A stretch of DNA of 64,000 nucleotides, from contig JABDAU010000009.1 of NCBI GenBank assembly GCA_013289045.1, positions 1 to 64,000 of the forward strand. Reading direction: 5' to 3'. Each line of letters opens with the position of its first letter. Within the stretch, counting starts at the first letter, position 1. Below the pieces are notes generated by a model. It had not been told where the DNA came from. It did not search any database and worked only from the letters and a program-made list of their open reading frames with translations. Positions 1 through 8,459 of the stretch are shown one piece after another. The stretch is from Bacteroidota bacterium. GTDB taxonomy: Bacteria > Bacteroidota > Bacteroidia > Sphingobacteriales > Sphingobacteriaceae. The translations under genes and the position numbers were made by a program.

Positions 1-264
1 GAAATTTTAATGACCGAGGCTAAAACGCCTGAGACGGAATACCTGCGTAACCTCTTCTGGGAAGAACTCTTCAACGCGCTGGACGAACTGCCTGAAAAAC
101 AACGAAAGGTTTTCATCTGGAATGAGCTGGAAGACGTTTCCTTCGCCGAAATGGCCGACCTGACCGGGGAAAACGTACAGACGCTGGTTACACGAAAACG
201 TTACGCGGTGCTTCACCTGCGCAAACGGCTTAAACAATTGTATGACGAGATTACACAATATTAA
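1..264 (+). CDS. ECF-type sigma-70 factor, C-terminal part (5' truncated by window edge)
   Basis: The reading frame is open from base 1, so the gene starts before the window. The first in-frame ATG is at 10, but this is unlikely to be the true start. The visible part matches sigma region 4: LPEKQRKVFIWNELEDVSF followed by a helix-turn-helix (FAEMADLTGENVQTLVTRKR) that would contact the -35 element. In ECF factors this segment is the C-terminal 60-70 residues. The next gene, 13 bases downstream, encodes a small membrane protein and is probably co-transcribed, as is usual for a sigma factor and its partner. The subgroup cannot be judged without region 2. Confidence 0.85.
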   Translation, partial: EILMTEAKTPETEYLRNLFWEELFNALDELPEKQRKVFIWNELEDVSFAEMADLTGENVQTLVTRKRYAVLHLRKRLKQLYDEITQY

Positions 265-277
265 AAATAAAAAGAAC

Positions 278-688
278 ATGAAAAGAGTATTTTATAAAGG
301 ACGTTTTATTTTCATCCCGCTTGGCATAGCTGCCGTTGCAGCGCTTGCCGGCTTTGTGGTGATGCTGTTATGGAACGCCCTGATGCCTGTGATATTTCAC
401 CTGGGCATCATCACCTTCTGGCAGGCTTTAGGCCTGTTCATCCTTTGCAAAGTGCTATTTGGCTTTGGCAAGGGCGGCCCGAAAGGCGGTTTCAGGGGCG
501 GGCCTGCTCCTTGGATGCGCTACAAAATGGAAGAAAAGTACCGCACCATGTCGCCTGAAGAGCGCGAGCGCTTTAAACAGAAATGGAGCGAACGCTGTGG
601 CGGCTTTGGTAATAAGTTCGGCGGCAGGGGAGGATTCGGACCGGATTGGTTTGAGGAAACTAACGAGGCTAAACAGCCCATCGAATAA
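278..688 (+). CDS. small Gly-rich two-helix membrane protein downstream of ECF sigma factor
   Basis: This encodes 136 residues. I chose the ATG at 278, after an A-rich AAAAAGAAC leader, over an upstream ATG at 242 that overlaps the sigma gene. Residues about 9-33 and 37-62 are hydrophobic and should form two membrane helices. The rest is soluble, glycine-rich and charged (GFGKGGPKGGFRGGP, then MSPEERERFKQKW). The MSPEERERF stretch resembles the short helical motifs of Spy/CpxP-like envelope proteins. Its position directly behind a sigma factor suggests an envelope-stress partner or a regulator of that factor, but no anti-sigma domain is recognisable. The function is unknown. Confidence 0.7.
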   Translation: MKRVFYKGRFIFIPLGIAAVAALAGFVVMLLWNALMPVIFHLGIITFWQALGLFILCKVLFGFGKGGPKGGFRGGPAPWMRYKMEEKYRTMSPEERERFKQKWSERCGGFGNKFGGRGGFGPDWFEETNEAKQPIE

Positions 689-702
689 ATTGATTTAATA
701 CG

Positions 703-771
703 AAGCAAGAAGCAGGGATCAAGAGTCGGGAATAAAATATAGCACAAACCCCGATTCCTGATTCTTAGCTT
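703..771. repeat. imperfect inverted repeat, AAGCAAGAAGC family
   Basis: The left arm (703-730, beginning AAGCAAGAAGCAGGGATC) and right arm (749-771, CCCCGATTCCTGATTCTTAG) can pair imperfectly to form a hairpin. It lies 14 bases after the preceding stop codon. A related string, CTTGACTCTTGCTTCTTGC, occurs near 23633-23651 in front of the GH130 gene, so this looks like a dispersed repeat and not a gene-specific site. Confidence 0.5.
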
Positions 772-801
772 TTGAGATAACCAACAACAACAACAACAAT
801 T

Positions 802-1017
802 ATGGACGTATTGGTATTTGTAACAAGTGTTTGCGACAGTAAGGCAGTTAACAAGGTTCAGCCTTTATTGTCATCCGTTCCGGCAATAGCACAATGGAAC
901 TTCGACCTGGAAGATTGCGATCATATATTGCGCGTAGTATCTAATCAACTCTCACCGCGTAAGGTGGAGTCGATGCTGAACGAGGCGGGATTTGATTGTT
1001 ATGAGCTGGATTATTGA
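802..1017 (+). CDS. small ferredoxin-like fold protein (HMA-like, no CxxC)
   Basis: This encodes a 71-residue protein. The pattern is strand (DVLVFVTSV), helix (SKAVNKVQPLLSSV), strand (QWNFDLED), strand (HILRVVS), helix (SPRKVESMLNEAGF), strand (DCYELDY). That beta-alpha-beta-beta-alpha-beta order is the heavy-metal-associated (HMA) fold. The metal-binding CxxC is absent, with only C11 and C34 in the wrong places, so metal transport is doubtful. The ATG follows a run of CAA triplets (782-799). Proteins of this size and fold without CxxC are common in Bacteroidota and have no assigned role. Confidence 0.65.
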   Translation: MDVLVFVTSVCDSKAVNKVQPLLSSVPAIAQWNFDLEDCDHILRVVSNQLSPRKVESMLNEAGFDCYELDY

Positions 1018-1179
1018 GAGTATAATTGCTTTGCAAAAAGTAATAAATTTTCAAAACCTATCTAATGCGTAATTTCTTCACGCTTAGAAATGACAATTAG
1101 ATGTAACATTACATTATTCTCACAGTCATATGTTTTTAAGATATGTTAAAAATGATATTTTAGCACCTGATCTTATTAT

Positions 1180-2376
1180 ATGACCAATTCCGATTCGCCA
1201 ACTTTAAAACAGCGCATACGCTCTATCGATATTTTGCGGGGGGCTATTATGCTCATTATGGCTATTGATCATAGCCGGGATTTCTTTTATTTCACCGGTC
1301 CGGGTACACTCCCCACCGATATGGCCACTACCACGGCCATTTTGTTTTTTACCCGTTGGATAACCCATTTCTGTGCACCTACATTTGTTTTCCTGAGCGG
1401 GGTATCGGCATATATAGCCGGTACACGTCGTACAAAAAATGAGTTGATGGCATTTTTGGTAAAGAGGGGTTTATGGCTAATAGTGATTGAAATTGTAGTT
1501 CTCACGCTCGCCATTTCCGCCGACCCATTTTATCATGTGCTGATATTGCAGGTTTTGTGGGCCATAGGATTTAGCATGATAATACTGGGGCTTTTGTCAA
1601 GATTGCCATTAGTGTATATCGGGATAATAGGTGCGCTTATTTTCTTTGGTCATGATATAATAGATGGATTACCGCTTCCTGCAAAAGGCAGTGCGGGGTT
1701 TGATGTCGAATCTATTTTTTTAACTGCCTTTGCTACTTTCATACCATTGGGAAGGACCCATGGAATATTCGATATGTACGCAGTATTGCCGTGGACAGGT
1801 ATTATGCTGCTCGGTTATGTATTTGGCTCGATGTACCGCACCCATTATGATGGTAACAAACGCAGAAAAATACTTCGCTATGCAGGTATCGGTGCGCTAT
1901 GCCTTTTTGTAGCGCTAAGGCTGGTTAACGATTACGGCGATCCTTCGCACTGGTCAACACAGAAAAATGGCTTATATACCTTTATGTCTTTCTTAAATGT
2001 AAGCAAGTACCCGCCATCGCTATTGTACTGCCTCATGACGCTTGGCGTATCGCTATTATTGCTCTCGCTTACCGAGCACGCCAATAACCGTTTTACCAAA
2101 TTCCTAACGGTATATGGTAATGTACCGTTCTTCTATTACGTACCGCACTTTTTTCTGCTGCGCATCATCAACATCATCATGTTTTTTGCATCAGGTTTTA
2201 CCACGAGCCAGATCGCTGTGCCTGGGTCATTCCTGTTTGAACCGCCTGGTTATGGTTTTCCGTTATGGGTGGTGTACCTGGTGTGGTTAACAGTAATAAC
2301 AATTCTTTACTTTCCATGCCGGTGGTTCAGTAACTATAAGCGCACACACAAACAATGGTGGCTCAGCTATTTATAG
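1180..2376 (+). CDS. DUF1624 / heparan-alpha-glucosaminide N-acetyltransferase-like membrane protein
   Basis: This encodes 398 residues with about ten hydrophobic segments. The N-terminus (RIRSIDILRGAIMLIMAIDH, then SRDFF) carries the signature of the DUF1624/HGSNAT-like acyltransferase family, in which a conserved D-H pair in the first membrane helix is thought to take part in acyl transfer across the membrane. The usual family length is 370-400, so it is probably complete. It is likely to acylate a cell-envelope sugar, but the substrate is not visible. It converges with the next gene and the two stop codons overlap by 6 bases. Confidence 0.8.
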   Translation: MTNSDSPTLKQRIRSIDILRGAIMLIMAIDHSRDFFYFTGPGTLPTDMATTTAILFFTRWITHFCAPTFVFLSGVSAYIAGTRRTKNELMAFLVKRGLWLIVIEIVVLTLAISADPFYHVLILQVLWAIGFSMIILGLLSRLPLVYIGIIGALIFFGHDIIDGLPLPAKGSAGFDVESIFLTAFATFIPLGRTHGIFDMYAVLPWTGIMLLGYVFGSMYRTHYDGNKRRKILRYAGIGALCLFVALRLVNDYGDPSHWSTQKNGLYTFMSFLNVSKYPPSLLYCLMTLGVSLLLLSLTEHANNRFTKFLTVYGNVPFFYYVPHFFLLRIINIIMFFASGFTTSQIAVPGSFLFEPPGYGFPLWVVYLVWLTVITILYFPCRWFSNYKRTHKQWWLSYL

Positions 2377-2877
2377 CAGCACCCCATCAGCAGTAAACCG
2401 CAGATCAGTACCTGCCAGCGCAGAGGTAGCATAACCATCATCATTGATGTAAAATTTTTCATTCTCGGCCAGGATATGCAGGTCGTGCGTTTTAAAATCG
2501 CCGAAGATGCGTATGGCGGCAAGGGGCATATTTACTTCAAACTCGGCAACTATGTTGTGTTCCAGGCCCATAGCGGTGTGGTCATCCATCTGGATCACCT
2601 TAATAATATTTACGCCGCTTTCATCCAGAACTTGTACACTTTTGCCATCCGCTATAACGCTTACACCGGTCCCTAATGCTTTGTTGTTGCTTACGATAAC
2701 ACCATTGCCGTTTTTGTCTTTTATATCCAGGTCGATGCTGAAATAAGAGTTCGGTTCGTTATCGTGCCAAAGGGAATTAATCCTCAATATTTCGTTATTA
2801 TTATCGTCATCAGCGTAGCGTATTACGCCACTCGGTACTATAAAAGCACTGCTGCCCATCACAAATGCGTATTTCAT
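2371..2877 (-). CDS. hypothetical beta-rich protein
   Basis: This encodes 168 residues and I do not recognise it. The sequence is mostly alternating hydrophobic/polar strands with many D, N and G (DLDIKDKNGNGVIVSNNKAL), which suggests a compact beta-sandwich or barrel. There is no signal peptide, no membrane segment and no catalytic motif that I can name. It is transcribed away from the isochorismatase-like gene, and the space between the two contains a 30-bp palindrome (2957-2986) that could act on both. Confidence 0.6.
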   Translation of the reverse strand: MKYAFVMGSSAFIVPSGVIRYADDDNNNEILRINSLWHDNEPNSYFSIDLDIKDKNGNGVIVSNNKALGTGVSVIADGKSVQVLDESGVNIIKVIQMDDHTAMGLEHNIVAEFEVNMPLAAIRIFGDFKTHDLHILAENEKFYINDDGYATSALAGTDLRFTADGVLL

Positions 2878-2956
2878 GATTCTAATTGTTTAAGTGTACA
2901 TACATAATAATCCAAATGCCTAAAATGTTTATTTCATGACACAATATTTTTGGCAT

Positions 2957-2986
2957 AATAAGTTAAACTTGTAAGTTTACCTTATT
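2957..2986. promoter_or_regulatory. 30-bp palindrome in divergent promoter region (candidate operator)
   Basis: AATAAG-T-TAAACTT-GT-AAGTTTA-C-CTTATT is a dyad of 13 paired positions with one mismatch pair and only two central bases. It is too tight for an RNA loop and so is better read as a protein-binding DNA palindrome. It ends 32 bases before the ATG at 3019 and overlaps a -7-like box (TAAACTTG). It would suit a dimeric repressor of the isochorismatase-like gene, and possibly of the gene running the other way. Confidence 0.55.
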
Positions 2987-3018
2987 AAATTAATAAATTG
3001 TTAACTAAATAAAATACC

Positions 3019-3579
3019 ATGGTAACTGCCCTTGATAAAAACACAGCCCTTGTGCTCATCGACCTGCAAAACGGAATTGTAAACTTCCCTGTTGTGCACC
3101 CAATAAAAGACATTATTGCCAATGCCGCCAAACTGGTTGAAGCCTTTCACAAAGCCGGCTTACCGGTTGTAGCTGTAAATGTCGACCCGCGTAACTCAAA
3201 AGCTTTCAGCACTCGCAAAGAGCCTGCTAATTTCTCAATGCCGCCGATCCAGGATGAATGGATTGAGATCATTAAAGAATTAGGTGTTAATGCTGACGAT
3301 ATTCATGTAACTAAAACAGCCTGGGGTGCCTTTGGTACTACCGACCTTGACGAAAAACTAAAAGCGCTGGGGGTAACGGGTATTGTGTTGGGTGGCGTAT
3401 CAACCAGTATTGGTGTAGACACTACTGCGCGTGAGGCTAATGCAGAGGCTTATAACGTCACTTTTGTGAGCGATGTCATGACCGATACATCTGCTGAGGC
3501 ACATGAATATAGTTTGAAGCACATTTTCCCAAGGATAGGGGAAACAGGGACTACAGAAGACGTTCTGAAGTTTTTGTAA
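3019..3579 (+). CDS. isochorismatase-fold hydrolase family protein, catalytic Cys replaced by Gly
   Basis: This encodes 186 residues, the usual length for cysteine-hydrolase/isochorismatase proteins. The N-terminal strand with the catalytic Asp is present (ALVLIDLQNGIV), and the K of the triad is probably in HVTKTAWGAF. The nucleophile segment reads GVSTSIGVDTTAREA, with Gly where nicotinamidases and similar amidases have Cys (GVATDxCV). Gly at this site is known in true isochorismatases such as EntB and PhzD, which do not need the thiol. An amidase reaction is therefore unlikely, while a vinyl-ether type hydrolysis remains possible. No siderophore or phenazine genes are nearby. The candidate operator at 2957-2986 lies just upstream. 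Confidence 0.85.
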   Translation: MVTALDKNTALVLIDLQNGIVNFPVVHPIKDIIANAAKLVEAFHKAGLPVVAVNVDPRNSKAFSTRKEPANFSMPPIQDEWIEIIKELGVNADDIHVTKTAWGAFGTTDLDEKLKALGVTGIVLGGVSTSIGVDTTAREANAEAYNVTFVSDVMTDTSAEAHEYSLKHIFPRIGETGTTEDVLKFL

Positions 3580-3586
3580 AAAAGCA

Positions 3587-3611
3587 CGCGCAGGCTGTTT
3601 AAGCCTGCGCG
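3587..3611. terminator. hairpin after isochorismatase-like gene
   Basis: A perfect 10-bp stem, CGCGCAGGCT/AGCCTGCGCG, with loop GTTTA begins 7 bases after the stop codon. No T-run follows on the plus strand. On the minus strand it would be followed by TTTTTT. It is a likely 3'-end structure, though termination efficiency is uncertain. Confidence 0.6.
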
Positions 3612-3735
3612 ATGATGGAACTTCTAAAAGAAATTAAAGGATCCTTCTGTCACATTGTGATACGGTTTAAGTCCGCTGACCTTACGCGTATACTAAAAAA
3701 TTAGGTACTCCTAAAATATCAGCATTTAGCAAATT

Positions 3736-3765
3736 AAAAAATCCCTATTTATAGGGATTTTTTCT
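3736..3765. terminator. bidirectional intrinsic terminator
   Basis: AAAAAATCCCTA, loop TTTA, TAGGGATTTTTTC: a GC-poor but perfect stem flanked by A-run and T-run on both strands. It separates the isochorismatase-like gene from the PAS-LuxR gene at 3817. Confidence 0.75.
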
Positions 3766-3816
3766 TGCAAAGCATTATATTTAAGGCACCTTAGTTGATT
3801 TTTTCTTAGACGTGAA

Positions 3817-4584
3817 ATGGAAACAGAGCTGTTTAATACCGAAGCAAGCAAGATATGGAAACGGATTACCAGCGATGTGCCGCGCGGGCAATTGCAGGTG
3901 GAAATAGACCTGTATAAAAAGCTGTTGAACTTTTTCCAGGCGGGCGATTACTTCTACTGGATATTTAACCTGCAGAACTTTTGTCTTGATATGGTAAGCG
4001 ACGAAATGACGGCGGTGCTGGGCTACCAGAAAGCGGAATTTAGCCTGGAAATGCTAATGGATGCTGTACATCCAGACGACCGGCCTTATTTCCTCAATTT
4101 TGAGAACAAAGCGCTTGAATTTCTTTCTGCCTTACCTATAGAAAAGTTGATGAAATACAAGGTAAGACATGACTTTAGAGTGAAGGCAAAGGACGGTCGA
4201 TATGTAAGATTGCTGCACCAGGCCATCATCATCCAGCATGATGAAAATGGGCAGATCATGCGGACGTTAGGTTTCGAGACCGATATTACCCATATAAAAC
4301 CAGAAGGTAAACCTACACTTTCATTTATCGGCCTCGAAGGGGAACCATCTTATATTAATGTGGATGTAGAAAACGTTTTCACTGTTAGCAAGGAACTGTT
4401 AAGTAAACGTGAAAAGCAGATCCTGCTGCTAATTATGGAAGGAAAGCTGAGCAAGGAGATCGGCCAGATATTGCATATCAGCAAACAAACAGTTGATACG
4501 CACCGCAATAATATGCTGGCTAAATGTAATGCTGCAAACACGAGTGAGTTGATCGTTAAGGCGATCAGGCAGGGGTGGGTGTGA
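3817..4584 (+). CDS. PAS-domain LuxR-type transcriptional regulator
   Basis: This encodes 255 residues. Residues about 40-165 form a PAS/PAC sensor domain (VLGYQKAEFSLEMLMDAVHP, VKAKDGRYVRLLHQAII and the closing TLGFETDITHI). Residues about 190-255 are a LuxR/FixJ helix-turn-helix: LSKREKQILLLIMEGKLSKE, then ILHISKQTVDTHRNNML. No receiver domain or membrane segment is present, so it probably senses an intracellular ligand directly. The architecture is frequent in Sphingobacteriaceae and targets are usually unknown. It stands alone between a terminator and a convergent gene 2 bases away. Confidence 0.85.
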   Translation: METELFNTEASKIWKRITSDVPRGQLQVEIDLYKKLLNFFQAGDYFYWIFNLQNFCLDMVSDEMTAVLGYQKAEFSLEMLMDAVHPDDRPYFLNFENKALEFLSALPIEKLMKYKVRHDFRVKAKDGRYVRLLHQAIIIQHDENGQIMRTLGFETDITHIKPEGKPTLSFIGLEGEPSYINVDVENVFTVSKELLSKREKQILLLIMEGKLSKEIGQILHISKQTVDTHRNNMLAKCNAANTSELIVKAIRQGWV

Positions 4585-4586
4585 CG

Positions 4587-5303
4587 CTATTTCCCGAATT
4601 TCGTTACATCAAACACATTTTCATCTGCCTCCTCGCCGGTAACTACGTTGTGATATTTCTCCACCTGTAGTTTTTTATCGTTAATAAAGAAAGTGCATAA
4701 CGTTTCGCTCCAGCCGCCTTTTTCGGCAAGCTGATTTTCAAACCAGCCTTCTTCCTTGGTACTGTTATCGTATTTGATAAAACGTACGGCATACAGGTCT
4801 TTTTTATCTATCCACAGCTGGTTTGCTTTCTCATCATCCGTATTTGCGCCAATAACATATACAGGTTTGCCTTTCCAGGTGCTTTCGTGAAATTTGGAGA
4901 GATCATAATGCAGATCGGCAAAATGCTCCTTTACCTCATCAAACGGCATGAAATACAGGCCGCCTAAAAAGAAGGTCAGCTCGTTTTCATCCTTTGATGA
5001 TTTGATCAGTTTATTGTCTTTAAAGCGATAAGTTGAATCGCTCCTGAAAATAATGGCATTACCGCTGTTGGCTGATCCGATATCGATACGCAGTTTATCC
5101 GGGTAAGCCATACGCTCATACCAGGTTGAAGTACTGATGAGGCTATCGTTGCGGTACCGCTCGGTGGTTTGGTCGAACGACAATGTTTTTGCCCATTTGC
5201 CATGATAGCGTGTATACATTTTTTGCAGTAGCGTAGTTGATGTTTCAGGCGCTTTAGCGGAAATGCAAAGTAGCATTAAGATAGATGCAGCGAAGGTCTT
5301 CAT
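4587..5303 (-). CDS. secreted LolA-like fold protein
   Basis: This encodes 238 residues with an N-terminal signal peptide (MKTFAASILMLLCISAKA, cleavage near residue 18). The mature part is a series of strands with long soluble loops, including LSFDQTTERYRNDSLI, YPDKLRIDIG and NQLWIDKKDLYAVRFIKYD. The pattern 'lipid-carrier-like half barrel with W-I-D-K' resembles LolA/LolB-type and DUF-type outer-membrane sorting proteins of Bacteroidota. It is therefore probably periplasmic and may bind a lipid or hydrophobic ligand. This assignment rests on fold impression only. It stands alone on the minus strand, and its promoter region faces the ArnT-like gene. Confidence 0.6.
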   Translation of the reverse strand: MKTFAASILMLLCISAKAPETSTTLLQKMYTRYHGKWAKTLSFDQTTERYRNDSLISTSTWYERMAYPDKLRIDIGSANSGNAIIFRSDSTYRFKDNKLIKSSKDENELTFFLGGLYFMPFDEVKEHFADLHYDLSKFHESTWKGKPVYVIGANTDDEKANQLWIDKKDLYAVRFIKYDNSTKEEGWFENQLAEKGGWSETLCTFFINDKKLQVEKYHNVVTGEEADENVFDVTKFGK

Positions 5304-5391
5304 AATAATTAGTCAGAAAATTAACGGAAGTTAGGATAAATTCTGGGGAAAATGCAAAGCGCTTATCGCACAGGCATCCATTCTTTTTTTA

Positions 5392-5421
5392 TTTTTGGCA
5401 GATGCTATTGCCTTATATTTG
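5392..5421 (+). promoter_or_regulatory. candidate Bacteroidota promoter for ArnT-like gene
   Basis: TTTTTGG at 5392-5398 and TATATTTG at 5414-5421 fit the -33 TTTG / -7 TAnnTTTG consensus of Bacteroidota housekeeping promoters. The gap is slightly short (16 bases between TTG and TATATTTG). The start codon is 25 bases downstream. Confidence 0.5.
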
Positions 5422-5446
5422 GCATACCTAAAGCAATTTACTATTT

Positions 5447-7153
5447 ATGGATCAAACTATTCCGGCGAAACAGTTAAAGTGGCTTTGCCTGTTTATTGCT
5501 GCTGCGGTAGCAGTAAACATTACGGGGCTTTTTGTTACGCTGATGGCCCCTGATGCTACTTTATATGCAACCATTGCCAAAACAATGGTGCTTCGGCATG
5601 ATTATATGAACATGGTGCTTGACGGGCACGACTGGCTGGATAAGCCTCATTTTCCGTTCTGGATGGCTGCGCTGTCATTCAATATATTCGGTTTTACTAC
5701 CTGGGCCTATAAGCTGCCTGCTGTGCTGTTTTTGATGATGGGCGCGGTTTATACCTATCACTTCGCCAAAAGCCTTTATAACAAGCAGGTGGCAATGTGG
5801 TCGGTGCTGATACTGCTTACTGCCGAGCAACTGGTTATCTCCAATAACGACGTGCGCGCCGAGCCTTATTTAACCGGGTTGATCATTGCTGCCGTTTATC
5901 ATTTTTATAAAGCCTATACCCGGAATAGCTGGCACCTGCTGGCGGGCTGCGTTTTTGCCGGCTGCGCTGTTATGACCAAAGGGATGTTTGTGGTTATACC
6001 GATAGGAGGGGCGATTGCCGGGCACCTGATCATCACCAAGCAATGGAACAAGCTTTTCAACTGGCGCTGGTTGGTGGCCATAGTGCTTACCATGCTGCTC
6101 ATCTCGCCTGAATTATATTGTCTTTACCGGCAATTCGACCTGCACCCTGAGAAAGTGATCTTCGGGCAGAAAGGTGTTTCGGGTATCGGGTTTTTCTTTT
6201 GGGGAAGTCAGTTCGGCAGGTTTTTTAACAATGGCCCTATAAAAGGCAGCGGTGACCCTACATTTTTTATCCATACCACACTTTGGGCTTTCCTGCCATG
6301 GTCATTGCTGCTGTTTGCGGCAGTATACCAGTCGATAAAGAAAGGTGTAAAAAACATACAGGCGCATGAGTGGTATTGCCTGTGCGGCGGGCTGCTTACT
6401 TTCCTGGTTTTTTCGGCGTCAAAGTTTCAGCTGCCTTTTTACACCAATATCATTTACCCGTTTTTCGCCATTATTACGGCGCAATACCTGTTCAATGTGC
6501 AGGCGGATAAGAGCGTTAAAGCCATCAGGATTACACAATTTATTGTGATGGGATTGGTGCTGATCACACTCGGTTTCCTGGAATATGAGTTTGTGCCGGA
6601 TCATCTGAAATTACCGGTTATCATATTAATTTGTATCCTTTATATCACGATGGTATTTGTGCCGGATATGATCAGTAACAGCATATTGCAAAAGGTTGTG
6701 GTGAGCACGGCTGTGCTGTCATTTATCGTCAATATCTATTTAAACCTGGCGTTTTACCCATCACTGGTCGAGTACCAGGCAGGAAGTGTGGCGGGGCGGT
6801 TTATTAACCAATATAACAAGCGGAAATATCCTGTAATGCTTTATAAGGACAATAACTGGCCGCTGGAATTTTACCTGCATTCGCCTGTGTCGGTTATCGA
6901 CCCGGATACGATAAAAACGCCACCTAAAAATATTTTTATACTATATATATCTGAAGAGCAGGTAAAAACACTGGACGCAAAAGGCTGGCAATATACCCAG
7001 ATCTTCAGTGTGAACGATTACCCGATAACGCGGTTAAAGCCTCAATTTTTAAACGTACGTACACGTAAAAATGTGCTTAACAACATGTTGGTTATAGCAG
7101 TAAACCTGCCTGCGCCCCAGATCTTCCTAAAAAGGATGCAGGATAAAAAATAA
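5447..7153 (+). CDS. ArnT-like family 39 glycosyltransferase (membrane)
   Basis: This encodes 568 residues with about eleven membrane helices. Just after the first helix is the GT39/ArnT-type acidic motif in the first periplasmic loop (MAPDATLYATIAKTM), followed by DWLDKPHFPFWMAAL, which is typical of ArnT and protein O-mannosyltransferase relatives. These enzymes use a polyprenyl-phosphate sugar and transfer it to lipid A or a protein on the periplasmic side. The C-terminal soluble part (about 470-568) ends in a basic tail. The substrate sugar cannot be told. It appears monocistronic and has its own promoter. Confidence 0.85.
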   Translation: MDQTIPAKQLKWLCLFIAAAVAVNITGLFVTLMAPDATLYATIAKTMVLRHDYMNMVLDGHDWLDKPHFPFWMAALSFNIFGFTTWAYKLPAVLFLMMGAVYTYHFAKSLYNKQVAMWSVLILLTAEQLVISNNDVRAEPYLTGLIIAAVYHFYKAYTRNSWHLLAGCVFAGCAVMTKGMFVVIPIGGAIAGHLIITKQWNKLFNWRWLVAIVLTMLLISPELYCLYRQFDLHPEKVIFGQKGVSGIGFFFWGSQFGRFFNNGPIKGSGDPTFFIHTTLWAFLPWSLLLFAAVYQSIKKGVKNIQAHEWYCLCGGLLTFLVFSASKFQLPFYTNIIYPFFAIITAQYLFNVQADKSVKAIRITQFIVMGLVLITLGFLEYEFVPDHLKLPVIILICILYITMVFVPDMISNSILQKVVVSTAVLSFIVNIYLNLAFYPSLVEYQAGSVAGRFINQYNKRKYPVMLYKDNNWPLEFYLHSPVSVIDPDTIKTPPKNIFILYISEEQVKTLDAKGWQYTQIFSVNDYPITRLKPQFLNVRTRKNVLNNMLVIAVNLPAPQIFLKRMQDKK

Positions 7154-7229
7154 TTGGTAAATGCTGTAGCGAAGGATTTGAACGATGCGTAATCATGAAG
7201 TAATGTATTTACAACCAAAATATTAAACC

Positions 7230-8459
7230 ATGCGCCTAAAAACTTACTTCTCCGTTTTAATCCTGCTTACCGTTTTTGCATCATGTAAAAAGGGCGGTTC
7301 GAAACCTAATAACCCCGGCAGTACATTGGTGTTGGATGCTACAGAACAGCAAAAAGCGGTCACCGATAATGCCTTCACTTTTAAATTGTTTAATGGCCTT
7401 GCCCCGGTAAACAGCACCGATGGTAACCTGTTCATATCACCGCTGAGTGTGAGCATTGCAATGGCGATGACCAGCAATGGCGCCAATGGCCAAACACTGG
7501 CAGCAATTGACAGCACCATGAATTTTAATGGTTTTACGCAAGCTGAGTTGAATAGTTACTATAACAAGCTCATCACCCAGCTACCCAAGCTCGACCCTAA
7601 TACCACATTCGATATCGCTAATTCAATATGGTACAAACAGGGATTCAGCGTACTACCCCAGTTTATCACCACAAACAGCGATTACTACAAGGCAACAGTT
7701 CAATCGCTTGATTTTTCATCGCCATCGGCAGTAAATACCATCAATAATTGGGTGAGCAGTAATACTAACGGTAAAATAACCAGCATCGTCAATAGTATAC
7801 CTTCAAATGAGGTGATGTACCTGATCAATGCGCTTTATTTTAAAAGCACATGGAAGGAAAAATTTAATGCATCGGACACAAAGGCAGCGCCCTTTTACGT
7901 TGACGCATCCAACCAGGTACAAGCTCCATTCATGACCGGCATGATCGACATGAATAGCTACACTGATGCAAATGTGACCGTTGTAGAATTGCCATACTCA
8001 GGTGATAAATTTAGTATGGTGATTGTTGAGCCGCATACTGATAAAACGCTTGCTGATATAATGCCAGGCCTGGATCAGTCATGGAAGAACTGGATGACAA
8101 ACCTGAACTCTGCCCGGGGACAAGTGACATTGCCCAAATTTACGTACAACTATAGCATATCGTTAAAGGATGAACTAACCGCACTAGGTATGGGTGTTGC
8201 TTTTAGCGGTGGGGCCGATTTTTCAAAAATAAGTAACGAAAAGCTGGAGATAACCGACGTAGAACATAAGACTTACGTTGCTGTTGACGAAAATGGCACT
8301 GAGGCTGCCGCAGTAACATCGGTAGGTGTGGGCGCTTCTGCTGCACCCGTTTATGATTATAACATTAACCGCCCGTTTATTTTCGCAATACGCGAGCGGA
8401 ATAGTGGCCTTATCTTATTTGCAGGAATCATGAATAACCCGTTGATCACCGCAAATTGA
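7230..8459 (+). CDS. serpin family protease inhibitor, lipoprotein
   Basis: This encodes 409 residues. The signal sequence ends in a lipobox with Cys19 (VFASC), so the protein should be lipid-anchored. The serpin core is clear: NSTDGNLFISPLSVSIAMAM, LINALYFKSTWKEKF and the C-terminal NRPFIFAIRE. The hinge of the reactive-centre loop (residues about 353-362, ENGTEAAAVT) keeps the small residues needed for loop insertion, so it is likely an inhibitory serpin and not a dead fold. The loop after it, rich in Ala, Val and Gly (SVGVGASAAPV), suggests an elastase-like target. Bacterial serpins may protect against host, predator or self proteases. The gene abuts the next one tail to tail. Confidence 0.92.
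   Translation: MRLKTYFSVLILLTVFASCKKGGSKPNNPGSTLVLDATEQQKAVTDNAFTFKLFNGLAPVNSTDGNLFISPLSVSIAMAMTSNGANGQTLAAIDSTMNFNGFTQAELNSYYNKLITQLPKLDPNTTFDIANSIWYKQGFSVLPQFITTNSDYYKATVQSLDFSSPSAVNTINNWVSSNTNGKITSIVNSIPSNEVMYLINALYFKSTWKEKFNASDTKAAPFYVDASNQVQAPFMTGMIDMNSYTDANVTVVELPYSGDKFSMVIVEPHTDKTLADIMPGLDQSWKNWMTNLNSARGQVTLPKFTYNYSISLKDELTALGMGVAFSGGADFSKISNEKLEITDVEHKTYVAVDENGTEAAAVTSVGVGASAAPVYDYNINRPFIFAIRERNSGLILFAGIMNNPLITAN

Noticed and set aside
10..279. Minus-strand 90-codon frame (7-279) opposite the sigma factor
   Set aside because: It is antisense to a clear sigma region 4 with no domain of its own.
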